A stretch of 48,577 nucleotides of DNA from an uncultured Pelosinus sp. (GTDB lineage: Bacteria; Bacillota; Negativicutes; Sporomusales; Acetonemataceae), in contig UQPB01000025.1 in assembly GCA_900542835.1 (NCBI GenBank), forward strand, positions 1-48,577. Direction: 5' to 3'. Of this stretch, positions 40,580 through 48,577 are shown one piece after another. The notes under the pieces are model-generated. The model was given only the letters and a program-made list of their open reading frames with translations. It did not search any database and was not told the DNA's origin. The number at the start of each line of letters is the position of its first letter. Within the stretch, counting starts at the first letter, position 1. A program made the translations under genes and the position numbers.

Positions 40580-40982
40580 AAGATGGCTGAAGCAAAAGTG
40601 CGGAAAGCGGGGGCAGGGGAGCCGGTTAGCCGCGGAGACGAAAGCGTCCTTCCCCGGCCTGCTAACAAACCACTGAGTAAAACTGATTAGGAAAAGCGGG
40701 TTCGAAACACGGAGGTCACGGAGTTTCACGGAGGGGACGTGACGAAAAACACTTTGCCACAGAGGACACCGAGGAGTGATGAGGTCACAGAGGCGATGGA
40801 TTTAGTTCAAGAATTCCGTTTTCCCTCAGTGTCCTCCGTGTATCCTCTGTGTCCTCCGTGTAATCGTTCCCCTCCGTCTTCTCCTTTTCCATCCTCGCTA
40901 GGCAGTGTTTGCGCCTGGCCGGTCTTCGTGGCGGCGTTCACGGCGTACTTTTGTGACACCCTTGTTCATTTCGGAGGTAGGC
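40580..40982. other. nikA-nikB spacer occupied by a dispersed palindrome
   Basis: This 403-base gap splits an operon whose other junctions overlap or nearly touch. It contains copy E of the repeat and purine-rich fragments of the same word family at 40708-40735. No gene is recognised, and a GGAGG site for nikB is at its end. Confidence 0.7.
40757..40863 (-). repeat. Dispersed imperfect palindrome, copy E (inverted)
   Basis: CCACAGAGGACACCGAGG at the left and TCCTCTGTGTCCTCCGTG at the right are the reverse complement of the other four copies. It is the only copy inside an operon. Confidence 0.85.
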
Positions 40983-41912
40983 ATGAGGAATTATTTGGCC
41001 CGGCGCGTCATGGGGATGATCCCGCTGTTGATCGGGATCTCCTTTTTGGCGTTTTTACTGATTAATCTGAGCCCCAGCGATCCGGCGGAAGTGGCTCTGC
41101 GGGTCAACGAGATCACGCCGACGCCCGAAGCGGTTGCCGCTATGCGGGTGGAGCTGGGGATGGACAAACCGTTTTTCGTCCGCTATTTTGACTGGCTGAC
41201 CGCCTCTGTTCAGGGCGACTTTGGCAGGAGCTTTGTTAATAAACGGCCGGTGCTGGCGGAAATCGCTCAGGCGCTGCCGGCAACGCTGCTGCTTTCTGGT
41301 GTTGCGCTTATCATCATTGTGGTCAGCAGTATTGTCGTGGGCGTATTCTGTGCGATCTATGAAGGCAGTATCGGCGACAGGCTGATCAGGGGGGCGGTCT
41401 TTTTTGGTACCGCCATGCCCAGCTTTTGGGCCGGCCTGTTGCTTATGTGGCTGTTCGCGGTGGAGTTGGACTGGTTTCCTACCAGCGGCATGAGCGGTGC
41501 CGGCTCGATTGTGCTGCCGGCGATTACACTGTCAATGGTCTATATCGCTACCTATATCCGTCTGCTCCGCAATACTATGATTCAGAACAAACAGGAAAAT
41601 TATGTACTGTATGCGCGCGCCCGCGGCTTGAGCAGCCGGACGATCAACAGGCACATTCTGAAGAATTCGCTGCATTCCTCGCTAACCGCGTTCGGCATGT
41701 CAATTCCCAAGCTGATTGCCGGAACGGTTGTGATTGAAAATATCTTTGCCTGGCCGGGAATCGGCCGGTTGTGTGTCAGCGCGATTTTCAACCGCGATTA
41801 TCCGGTTATACAGGCGTATGTGCTGCTAATGGCGGTTTTATTTGTTGTTTGTAATTTTTTGGTTGATCTGTTCAGTGCGGCTCTGGATCCGCGCGTCAGA
41901 CAGGAGGAATAA
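40983..41912 (+). CDS. nikB: Nickel/peptide ABC transporter permease NikB
   Basis: The 309-residue permease begins MRNYLARRVMGMIPLLIGISFLAFLL, typical of the DppB/NikB family, has six membrane segments, and the cytoplasmic EAA-type loop ARARGLSSRTINRHILKNSL. It forms the channel with NikC. GGAGG precedes the ATG at 40983. Its stop overlaps the ribosome site of nikC. Confidence 0.94.
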   Translation: MRNYLARRVMGMIPLLIGISFLAFLLINLSPSDPAEVALRVNEITPTPEAVAAMRVELGMDKPFFVRYFDWLTASVQGDFGRSFVNKRPVLAEIAQALPATLLLSGVALIIIVVSSIVVGVFCAIYEGSIGDRLIRGAVFFGTAMPSFWAGLLLMWLFAVELDWFPTSGMSGAGSIVLPAITLSMVYIATYIRLLRNTMIQNKQENYVLYARARGLSSRTINRHILKNSLHSSLTAFGMSIPKLIAGTVVIENIFAWPGIGRLCVSAIFNRDYPVIQAYVLLMAVLFVVCNFLVDLFSAALDPRVRQEE

Positions 41913-41913
41913 G

Positions 41914-42759
41914 ATGCTTTTCTGGCAACGCCTGAAACAGGATAAACTGGCAGTGGCCTGTTTGACGATCATCGCCGGCGTGCTGCTGCTGGGATTGCTG
42001 GCACCGGTGATTGCGCCGCATGACCCGTTGCAGCTGAATGTGGCGGAAAAATACGCCGGCGTCAGCTGGCAATACCCGCTGGGGACCGATCAGCTGGGGC
42101 GCTGTGTATTATCACGGCTGTTATATGGCATTCAGACAACCGTGGGGCTGGCGCTGTTCACGATGCTGGCCACGCTGGGGATTGGTACGGTACTGGGGCT
42201 GGCGGCCGGCTTTTTTCGCGGCCGTATTGATGAAACAATTATGCGCCTGTGCGATGTTTTGCTCTCATTCCCGAGTGAGGTGATGATTCTGGCGATTGTC
42301 GGCATGCTGGGGCCGGGACTGGTTAATGTGGTCATTGCCAATATTGCCGCCAAATGGGCCTGGTATACGCGAATGATCCGTTCGCTGGCTATTGGCTATG
42401 CCGATCAAAACTACATCCGCTTCGCCAAGATTGCCGGCTGCGGTACCGGGCACATTATACGGCGGCATCTATTGCCAGGCATTTTCAGCGATATTATTGT
42501 ACTGGCAACACTGGATACCGGCTGGGTTATTTTAAGTATTTCCGCGCTTTCCTTTCTGGGCCTGGGCGTACAGGCGCCGACGCCGGAGTGGGGCATGATG
42601 CTGAATGAAGCCAAAAATATTATGATTACGCACCCCTGGCAGATGCTGGCGCCAGGACTGGCGATTCTGATTGTGGTGGCGGCGTTTAATTTTCTTGGCG
42701 ACAGTATTCGCGACGCAATGGATCCTAAATATAACCGGCGGCGGGTGATGACAAAATGA
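41914..42759 (+). CDS. nikC: Nickel/peptide ABC transporter permease NikC
   Basis: The 281-residue permease is of DppC/NikC type: a short N-terminal segment with KLAVACLTIIAGVLLLGLLAPVIAPHDP, the motif YPLGTDQLGRCVLSRLLYG, and the EAA loop near KIAGCGTGHIIRRHLLPG. It starts one base after the nikB stop, with AGGAGG inside the end of nikB, and its stop overlaps the nikD ATG. Confidence 0.94.
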   Translation: MLFWQRLKQDKLAVACLTIIAGVLLLGLLAPVIAPHDPLQLNVAEKYAGVSWQYPLGTDQLGRCVLSRLLYGIQTTVGLALFTMLATLGIGTVLGLAAGFFRGRIDETIMRLCDVLLSFPSEVMILAIVGMLGPGLVNVVIANIAAKWAWYTRMIRSLAIGYADQNYIRFAKIAGCGTGHIIRRHLLPGIFSDIIVLATLDTGWVILSISALSFLGLGVQAPTPEWGMMLNEAKNIMITHPWQMLAPGLAILIVVAAFNFLGDSIRDAMDPKYNRRRVMTK

Positions 42760-43574
42760 GTTTGCTGGAAGTGCGCAATCTGACAATCCGTGACCGGCGC
42801 AGCGGCGAGACGCTGGTGGAAAACGTTTCGTTTGAGCTGCAGGCAAATACCTGTCTGGGCATTGTCGGTGAAAGCGGCAGCGGCAAGTCGCTCACTTGCA
42901 AGGCGCTGATCGGGCTGGGCAATCCCTGGCTGGAAACTGCCGGCAGCGTACGGTTTGACGGGACGGAACTGCTGTCGATGCCGGAACCGGCTTTGCGGCG
43001 GATTCGTGCCAGGCGGATTTGCATGATTCTGCAGGATGCAATGACCGCGTTTGATCCGCTGTGCACGATGGGAGCGCAAATGCGGGAAACCCTGATGGAA
43101 ACGATGGGCTGCAGCAAGTCGCAGGCGCAGGCGGTAACGCTGACGGCGCTGGCGAAAATGTGCATTCGTCAGCCGGACAAGGTAATCGGACAATATCCGC
43201 ATCAACTGTCAGGCGGCATGCTGCAGCGCTGCATGGTGGCGCTGGCGCTGGCGGTTAAACCGGATATTGTTATCGCCGATGAGCCGACAACCGCGCTGGA
43301 TTCAATCAACCAGGCGGAAGTGGTGGCGGAATTCCGGCGGCTGCGGGAAATAACCGGCACGGCGGTCCTGTTTATTTCGCATGATCTTGGCGTTGTCCAA
43401 AAGCTGGCGCAGCAGGTGCTGGTGATGAAAGATGGACGGCGGATGGAGTACGGTGCTGCGGCGCAGGTGTTTAGCCAGCCGCGGCACGACTATACCCGCT
43501 ATCTGGTCGATACCCGGATCGCGCTGACGCAGGCCTTTCGTGACGCTATGGCAAGGAGGCATGAGCAATGCTAA
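42756..43574 (+). CDS. nikD: Nickel/peptide ABC transporter ATPase NikD
   Basis: The 272-residue ATPase has Walker A GESGSGKS at about residues 38-45, the Q-loop in ICMILQD, signature LSGGMLQRCM, Walker B IVIADEPTTALD and switch His in FISHD. It lacks the usual long C-terminal oligopeptide-binding tail, as in NikD. It overlaps nikC by four bases and nikE by seven, showing coupled translation. Confidence 0.94.
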   Translation: MSLLEVRNLTIRDRRSGETLVENVSFELQANTCLGIVGESGSGKSLTCKALIGLGNPWLETAGSVRFDGTELLSMPEPALRRIRARRICMILQDAMTAFDPLCTMGAQMRETLMETMGCSKSQAQAVTLTALAKMCIRQPDKVIGQYPHQLSGGMLQRCMVALALAVKPDIVIADEPTTALDSINQAEVVAEFRRLREITGTAVLFISHDLGVVQKLAQQVLVMKDGRRMEYGAAAQVFSQPRHDYTRYLVDTRIALTQAFRDAMARRHEQC

Positions 43575-44356
43575 GTGTCAGCAATATTTCCAAGAGTTAT
43601 TTAAAGTCGGGCGGGCTGTTCGCCCGGGAGCGGCAGTTGATTTTGAACCGGATCTCGTTTTCCGTCAAGCGGGGAGAGTGTGTGGGCCTGATTGGGGAAA
43701 GCGGCAGCGGTAAAAGCACCCTGGCCCGCCTGCTGCTGGGGATCGAAAGGCCGGATTCAGGTGAAATCCTGGTTGAGGGCAGGGGGCTTCGCGAGTGGCG
43801 GCAGCATTGTCCGGGGCAGATGAGTGTGGTATTTCAGGACTATACGACCTCGGTCAGCCCCCGGTTCACGGTGGCGCAGATTGTCGCCGAGCCGCTGTTC
43901 CGACTCGAACGGGCCGCTGCTGCCGCTAAGGTTGCTGCGCTGCTGGAGCGGGTCGGCTTGCCGGCGGCGTTATCTGTCCGCTATCCGCACGAGCTTAGCG
44001 GCGGGCAACTTCAGCGGGTATGCCTGGCCCGGGCGATTTCCACCCAGCCGCGTTTTATTGTGCTGGATGAGGCGCTCAGCTCTCTGGATGTGTCGGTGCA
44101 GGCGCAGATCATGGAATTGCTGAAAGACCTAAAAGCTGAGCTGCAGCTGACCTATCTGTTCATTGCCCACGACCTTCAAACCGTCGCCAATCTATGTGAT
44201 CAGGTTTTGTTTCTGTATCAGGGCCAGCTTGTCGAGCAGCTGCCGGTGGAACGGCTGTTTGAAACGACAAACGAGTATGCGCGAAAATTACTGAACTCGG
44301 TTATTCCGTTCGGCGATTGCCCGGTCTGCCACGACGGGCATGAAACGGGATACTAA
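43568..44356 (+). CDS. nikE: Nickel/peptide ABC transporter ATPase NikE
   Basis: The 262-residue ATPase has Walker A GESGSGKST near residues 41-49, the Q-loop VVFQDYTTSV, signature LSGGQLQRVC, Walker B FIVLDEALSSLD and switch His FIAHD. A Cys/His-containing tail, CPVCHDGHE, ends the protein and might bind metal. It is the partner of NikD and the last gene of the operon; a strong terminator follows. Confidence 0.94.
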   Translation: MLSVSNISKSYLKSGGLFARERQLILNRISFSVKRGECVGLIGESGSGKSTLARLLLGIERPDSGEILVEGRGLREWRQHCPGQMSVVFQDYTTSVSPRFTVAQIVAEPLFRLERAAAAAKVAALLERVGLPAALSVRYPHELSGGQLQRVCLARAISTQPRFIVLDEALSSLDVSVQAQIMELLKDLKAELQLTYLFIAHDLQTVANLCDQVLFLYQGQLVEQLPVERLFETTNEYARKLLNSVIPFGDCPVCHDGHETGY

Positions 44357-44385
44357 CGGGCTGCAGTGAAGGCTTTAAACCGGTG

Positions 44386-44417
44386 CCTGGCGGAATTTTT
44401 TCCGCCAGGTTTTTTTT
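44386..44417 (+). terminator. Intrinsic terminator of the nik operon
   Basis: Arms 44386-44395 and 44400-44409 pair perfectly over ten bases around TTTT, followed by eight T at 44410-44417. Confidence 0.9.
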
Positions 44418-44498
44418 AGGCACTAGCTTTTTTTCTATTCTTACTATATAATATTTGGGGCTCTTAGCAACTATAAAAAGCGAGGGTGATGTTTGACT

Positions 44499-45881
44499 AT
44501 GGCAAGATATGATGTCGCCATTATCGGCGGCGGTCCTGCGGCTATTTTCGCAGCTTATGAATTAACTGCCAATCATCCCGGCGTCAGTGTCGTTATGATC
44601 GAAGAAGGCCACGATATTTATAAACGGAAATGTCCGATCGCACAAAAGAAAGTTGATCACTGTATCCGCTGTTCGCCCTGCGACATTATGCGCGGCTTTG
44701 GCGGCGCCGGTGCTTTTTCTGATGGTAAATATAATTTCACCACCGAGTTCGGCGGCTGGCTCAATGAGTTTCTGCCGGACGAACAGGTCATGAAGCTGAT
44801 TGATTATGTCGACGCCGTCAATCTCAGTCTGGGCGCGCCGGCGGAATATTTCAGCACTCACAACAGCAGTCTCAGCAAACGGGCTTTAGCTTATGACCTG
44901 CATCTGCTAAATGCACGGGTCAGGCATTTGGGCACTGAGAACAACCTGCAGATTATGGAACGGATCTATGAGCTGCTGCTGTCGAAGATTACCATGCTGT
45001 TCAATACCCATGTCGCCGCTATCGGCCGCGACGGGGAGGGTTTCCTGCTGGAAACAGGCGGCGCCGCCGAGCCGATTGGCTGCCGTTACCTGATTGCCGC
45101 CCCGGGAAGGGCTGGCGCGGAATGGTTTGCCGGACAATGTAAGCAGTTAAATCTGCCGATGTCCAACAATCAGGTCGATGTTGGCGTGCGGATTGAGATT
45201 CCGGCTGAGGTTTTTGAGGATATCACCGACGAGGTCTACGAGGCCAAGCTGGTTTACCGGACCAAGCAATACGGCGATCTGGTAAGAACGTTCTGCATGA
45301 ATCCCAAAGGGTATGTGGTGGCGGAAAACACAGATGGCATTATTACTGTCAACGGCCACAGCTATCGCGACGCCGCCCTGCATAGCAAAAACACTAACTT
45401 TGCCCTTTTGGTCAGCAATAAGTTTACGGAACCGTTTAATGAACCGCATCAATACGGCAAACGGATCGCCTCTTTTTCCAATCTGCTTGGCGGCGGCGTT
45501 CTGGTGCAGCGTTTTGGGGATCTGATCAAAGGCCGGCGTACCAATTCCCACCGGCTGGAACAAAGCTTTATCAAGCCGACGCTGCAGGCGACCCCGGGGG
45601 ATTTAAGCCTGGTTCTGCCTAAGCGCCATCTTGACAATATTATTGAGATGATTTACGCTCTGGATAAGCTGGCGCCGGGAATGGCCAATCACGATACGCT
45701 GCTGTACGGGGTGGAGGTTAAATTTTACAGTTCACGGCTGCAATTGAGCAGCGAACTGGAAACCGAAATTCCCAATATGTTTGCTATCGGTGATGGCGCC
45801 GGCGTCACCCGCGGGCTGTCGCAGGCGAGCGCCAGCGGCGTGCACGCCGCCAGAACGATCGTCCGGCGTTTGAAGTCCTAA
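44499..45881 (+). CDS. FAD-dependent dehydrogenase of the COG2509 type
   Basis: The 460-residue flavoprotein has the Rossmann motif VAIIGGGPAAIFAA near the start, and a Cys-rich segment KCPIAQKKVDHCIRCSPCDIMRGFGGAGAFSDGK at about 44-77, typical of this uncharacterised oxidoreductase family. The FAD-binding C-terminal motif is NMFAIGDGAGVTRGLSQASASG. Its substrate is unknown. The ATG at 44499 is used; a TTG at 44493 is closer to the GAGGGTG site and cannot be excluded. A TATAAT lies at 44447-44452, but no good -35 is seen. It is a single gene between two terminator-bounded units. Confidence 0.87.
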   Translation: MARYDVAIIGGGPAAIFAAYELTANHPGVSVVMIEEGHDIYKRKCPIAQKKVDHCIRCSPCDIMRGFGGAGAFSDGKYNFTTEFGGWLNEFLPDEQVMKLIDYVDAVNLSLGAPAEYFSTHNSSLSKRALAYDLHLLNARVRHLGTENNLQIMERIYELLLSKITMLFNTHVAAIGRDGEGFLLETGGAAEPIGCRYLIAAPGRAGAEWFAGQCKQLNLPMSNNQVDVGVRIEIPAEVFEDITDEVYEAKLVYRTKQYGDLVRTFCMNPKGYVVAENTDGIITVNGHSYRDAALHSKNTNFALLVSNKFTEPFNEPHQYGKRIASFSNLLGGGVLVQRFGDLIKGRRTNSHRLEQSFIKPTLQATPGDLSLVLPKRHLDNIIEMIYALDKLAPGMANHDTLLYGVEVKFYSSRLQLSSELETEIPNMFAIGDGAGVTRGLSQASASGVHAARTIVRRLKS

Positions 45882-46079
45882 TCGCTTGACTGGATTATGA
45901 ATACTGGCGCTCAAAGCGGCAGCATTCGGCGTCCGCATCTCCGGGCAGACTCCTTCCCGTATGCGTCGTCGGGCGCTTGCCTGGCTTTGGCCGTTTACCC
46001 CGTCGTGATTTTCTGCATTAAATAGTGCTATGCCGGGATTGGATCGTAAATCCGGCAGCCGGCCGGAAAGGCGGTTAGT

Positions 46080-47639
46080 GTGTATAATCGAAGAGGTTCA
46101 CTGCGACATGGGTTTGATCCGCTGCCGGCCCTGATGGCGCTGCTGGCTGCCGGTTTGCTGCTGCGGCTGCTGCTGGCGGCAGTCCTTGGGCTGGGAATTG
46201 ACGAGTCGTATGTTGTTTCTGTGGCCCGTTCATTTTCTCTCAGTTATTTCGATCATCCGCCGCTGCATTTTTGGCTGGTCCGGGCCAGTGCCCTGCTCGC
46301 GGGCAGCGAGCAGCCGCTGGTTCTGCGACTGCCGTTTATTCTGCTGTTTGCCGGTACTACCTGGCTGATGTTTTGGCTGACCCGGTTTCTGTTTGGCGGC
46401 CGTGCCGGTTTTTATGCCGCGCTGCTGTTGAATGTATCGGCTGTGTTCAGTCTCAGCAGCGGCAGCTGGGTTTTACCGGATGGACCGTTATTGTTCTTCC
46501 TGCTTGCCGCCGCAGCGGTACTGGCGCGTCTGCTGTATTCGCCGGGACAGGCGCAGCGGCTGCCGCTGTGGCTGGCTTTTGGGCTCCTGACCGGACTGGG
46601 CATGCTCAGTAAATACCATGCGGTGTTTCTGCTTGCCGGTTTGTTTGTTTATCTGCTGACCAGTCCGGCGGCGCGATGGCTGTTGTTTTCGCCCGGCCCC
46701 TATATCGCTGTCGCCGCGGCATTCGCCGTATTTTCTCCGGTTTTGATTTGGAATGCCGGGCATGGCTGGGTTTCTTTCTTATTCCACAGCGGCAGGGCGG
46801 TGTCGCAGGGCTTCTCCCCCGGCGCTTTCGCCGCCAATATTGCCGGTCAGGCGGTTTGGCTGCTGCCCTGGATTTGGCTGCCGCTGGCCTGGGTGCTGGC
46901 TTGCGGCTTGCTGGCCGGTCCGGAGCCCTGCCGGCGGCAGACACAACGCGATAAAATCTGGCTGCTTTCCTGCCTGGCGAGCGGCCCGGTGATTTTCTTT
47001 ACCGCTGCCACGCTTTGGGGGGCACAGGGGCTGTTTCACTGGCAGGCTCCCGGTTATCTCATTGCCTTACCGCTGCTGGGACGGGCGGCCGCCGAGACGG
47101 CAGTCCGGTTTCCCCGCCTTGTCGCCGTCTGGCTGCGAGGCTCTGTTGCCGCTTTCCTGCTGCTGGTTCTGGTTTTAGCCAGTCATACCGCCACCGGCTG
47201 GCTGGCGGAAACGGCGCCGCAGTTGTTTGCGCATGGTGATCCGACCCTGGAATCACTGGATTGGCTTGATCTGCCGCCGGCGCTGGCGCGGCAGGGGTAT
47301 TTAGCGCCAGCGGCCGGCGAGAATTATTTTATTGTAGCGACAAACTGGATGGAAGCCGGCAAAATCGATTACGCGCTCGGCGGCGCGCTGCCGGTTATTG
47401 TTCTTAGCCCGGAACCGCATCATTATCCGTTTGTGCATTCGCTGCCGGCGTTCAAAGGCAGGGACGCGCTGATTATCAGCCGCCAGGATTCCCAGCCAGC
47501 CATGCAACCCTATTTTGATTCCCTTACACGGCTGCCTGATGTTACGGTGCATCGCCGGCAAAGAGCGGAACTGAAGTTAATTCTTTATCAGGCCCGCAGC
47601 TTCCACGGCGACTACCCGTTGCCTTTTGGTGTCAGATAG
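46080..47639 (+). CDS. GT39 family (ArnT/PMT-like) lipid-linked glycosyltransferase
   Basis: The 519-residue membrane protein has about eleven hydrophobic segments. The first outer loop holds the GT39 catalytic-type motif GIDESYVVSV, followed by YFDHPPLHFWLVR, as in ArnT and PMT_2 proteins, which move a sugar from a polyprenyl-phosphate carrier to lipid A, protein or glycan. The C-terminal 120 residues form an outer domain. The start is a GTG at 46080 with GGCGG nearby. The stop lies 28 bases before the ATG of a PAP2 phosphatase, a natural partner that recycles the lipid carrier or trims lipid phosphate. Confidence 0.88.
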   Translation: MYNRRGSLRHGFDPLPALMALLAAGLLLRLLLAAVLGLGIDESYVVSVARSFSLSYFDHPPLHFWLVRASALLAGSEQPLVLRLPFILLFAGTTWLMFWLTRFLFGGRAGFYAALLLNVSAVFSLSSGSWVLPDGPLLFFLLAAAAVLARLLYSPGQAQRLPLWLAFGLLTGLGMLSKYHAVFLLAGLFVYLLTSPAARWLLFSPGPYIAVAAAFAVFSPVLIWNAGHGWVSFLFHSGRAVSQGFSPGAFAANIAGQAVWLLPWIWLPLAWVLACGLLAGPEPCRRQTQRDKIWLLSCLASGPVIFFTAATLWGAQGLFHWQAPGYLIALPLLGRAAAETAVRFPRLVAVWLRGSVAAFLLLVLVLASHTATGWLAETAPQLFAHGDPTLESLDWLDLPPALARQGYLAPAAGENYFIVATNWMEAGKIDYALGGALPVIVLSPEPHHYPFVHSLPAFKGRDALIISRQDSQPAMQPYFDSLTRLPDVTVHRRQRAELKLILYQARSFHGDYPLPFGVR

Positions 47640-47667
47640 CCGTATCGCAGCACAGGAGGTGTACTGC

Positions 47668-48270
47668 ATGAATTCGCTGAAGTCGCAGCAGCTAAACGGC
47701 TTTCGTCTGGCATGGTGGCTATCTGTTTTTACAGGCGCTGTAACTAGTGGGTGCGTTTACGCTTTCGGACCTTCCGGGGATGCCCGCCTGTTTGAGCTGG
47801 CAACACAGCTTGGCGGGATCGGCAACGATTTATTTTTACTGCTAACCAATGCGATAATTTTTAACTGGGCCTGGCGCAGGAAGCTGCGCGGTGTAATCCG
47901 GCTGACTTTGTTTCTGGATATCGGCGTCTGGCTGGTGGTCCAGTCAGTCAAGCTGATTCCGTTCGGCGACTGGGCATTGAGACCCAATGGCGAAATCGGC
48001 GGATTTCCCAGTGGTCATACTACACATGCTTTTGCCATGGCCTTTGCACTCACGACGCTGTTTCCCCGTTACGGCTGGTTTTGGCATCTTTGCGCCGGCG
48101 TTATCGCCTGGTCGCGGGTGGAGTCAGACTGGCATTCGCCGCTGCAGGTTACCGCCGGCGTGTTCCTGGGGATCGGTGCCGGCGTGATTTTTATTCGTTC
48201 CTTGTGGAAAAAGACCGCTGTCCCGGCGGAACATCCCGGCGCAGCAAAGCCCTTTATCGCTCGGCGATAA
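47668..48270 (+). CDS. PAP2-family lipid phosphatase
   Basis: The 200-residue membrane protein has five or six segments and the three PAP2 phosphatase motifs: KLIPFGDWALRPN, GGFPSGHTTHAFA and SRVESDWHSPLQVTAG. Such enzymes remove phosphate from undecaprenyl pyrophosphate, phosphatidyl lipids or lipid A. AGGAGG is eight bases before the ATG at 47668; the longer frame would overlap the glycosyltransferase. The stop codon is inside a perfect inverted repeat. Confidence 0.9.
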   Translation: MNSLKSQQLNGFRLAWWLSVFTGAVTSGCVYAFGPSGDARLFELATQLGGIGNDLFLLLTNAIIFNWAWRRKLRGVIRLTLFLDIGVWLVVQSVKLIPFGDWALRPNGEIGGFPSGHTTHAFAMAFALTTLFPRYGWFWHLCAGVIAWSRVESDWHSPLQVTAGVFLGIGAGVIFIRSLWKKTAVPAEHPGAAKPFIARR

Positions 48271-48282
48271 AGGGCTTTGCTG
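48242..48282. terminator. Perfect inverted repeat containing the PAP2 stop codon
   Basis: Arms 48242-48260 and 48264-48282 are complementary over 19 bases with a three-base loop. The TAA at 48268-48270 lies in the right arm. Only three T follow. Confidence 0.75.
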
Positions 48283-48388
48283 TTTCAATGCCACTCGTTG
48301 TCGATTCTGTCAGGGCAGTGTTGATTAAATGAATCAGTTAGGCTGGCCAGCAAGCCGGATCGCAGCAAAGTAACGTTCTGTCAAGGGG

Positions 48389-48425
48389 GTTGCTGCTTTT
48401 TGCAAGGTTTGATAAAAGCAGCAAC
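48389..48425. repeat. Inverted repeat in the terminal gene-free stretch
   Basis: Arms 48389-48400 and 48414-48425 are perfectly complementary over 12 bases (GTTGCTGCTTTT and its complement). Confidence 0.7.
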
Positions 48426-48475
48426 GCTGCCTGCTGCGGAGCAATGGCCGCTTGCAGCCAAAGCAGAATCCGCTT

Positions 48476-48504
48476 GTTCCTTTTTGCATTGATCAAAAAG
48501 GAAC
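48476..48504. repeat. Inverted repeat in the terminal gene-free stretch
   Basis: Arms 48476-48486 and 48494-48504 are perfectly complementary over 11 bases (GTTCCTTTTTG and its complement). The stretch 48283-48577 otherwise shows no gene; it may be the leader of a gene beyond the window. Confidence 0.7.
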
Positions 48505-48577
48505 CCAAAAAATCTAGGCCTCGTCCTGCAAAAGCCTTGAAAAGCGACTGGCCTGCTAAAGGCCCTAAACTCGCTGC

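Overview
The window looks like a chromosomal segment of an anaerobic, spore-forming, outer-membrane-bearing Firmicute, most likely a Negativicute of the Sporomusa type. This is inferred from several features seen together: Firmicute-style ribosome binding sites with frequent GTG and TTG starts, a secretin (CpaC) that needs an outer membrane, a GT39 glycosyltransferase paired with a PAP2 phosphatase, two proteins with a BclA-like exosporium-type domain, a flavodiiron protein, and GC-rich neutral codon use. No 16S rRNA or tRNA gene is present, so the species cannot be named.

Layout. 1-0.8 kb: the 3' part of a collagen-like surface protein. 0.8-5.2 kb (minus): an operon of alkaline phosphatase, a secreted DUF3299-like protein, and an ABC ATPase and FtsX/MacB-like permease with a His-rich outer loop, preceded by a three-repeat Pho-box-like array. 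5.3-6.1 kb: a stand-alone ABC-like ATPase. 6.2-13.6 kb (minus): a sigma-54 enhancer-binding regulator and, behind a -24/-12 promoter, a UPF0597 (L-cysteine desulfidase family) enzyme, a UROD-superfamily methyltransferase-like protein and a TctABC transporter. 13.7-17.3 kb (minus): RidA, a MalY/PatB C-S lyase, DUF1847 and a DcuC-family carrier, with a YheO-family regulator divergent at 17.6 kb. Together 6-18 kb looks like a catabolic island for an amino-acid or sulfur-containing carbon source.

18.4-30.1 kb: a second BclA-domain protein, then a c-di-GMP-I riboswitch whose 3' end overlaps an intrinsic terminator, placed in front of a complete tad (Flp type IVb pilus) operon: cpaB, cpaC, two tadZ/cpaE paralogues, tadB, flp, tadE, tadA, tadC and DUF192. 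A TadG-like protein with a beta-solenoid-like region lies convergent to it. 30.5-36.4 kb: a DUF3298-type secreted protein, an LDH/MDH-family dehydrogenase, an IS3-family insertion sequence, an HD phosphohydrolase, a Cof-type HAD phosphatase and a remnant of a CDF cation exporter. 36.5-38.7 kb: dapA and a flavodiiron protein. 38.9-44.4 kb: a nikABCDE nickel/peptide-type ABC operon interrupted by a dispersed palindromic repeat between nikA and nikB. 44.5-48.3 kb: a COG2509-type flavoprotein, a GT39 glycosyltransferase and a PAP2 phosphatase.

Two repeat systems run through the window. One is a roughly 110-bp imperfect palindrome built on purine-rich GAGGACACAGAGG words (five copies, four in one orientation and one inverted). 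The other is a set of long perfect inverted repeats without T-tracts at gene 3' ends, three of which contain the stop codon. Starts were often moved from the longest reading frame to the codon with the best-placed Shine-Dalgarno sequence. Functions are from recognition of motifs and families; no search was run.
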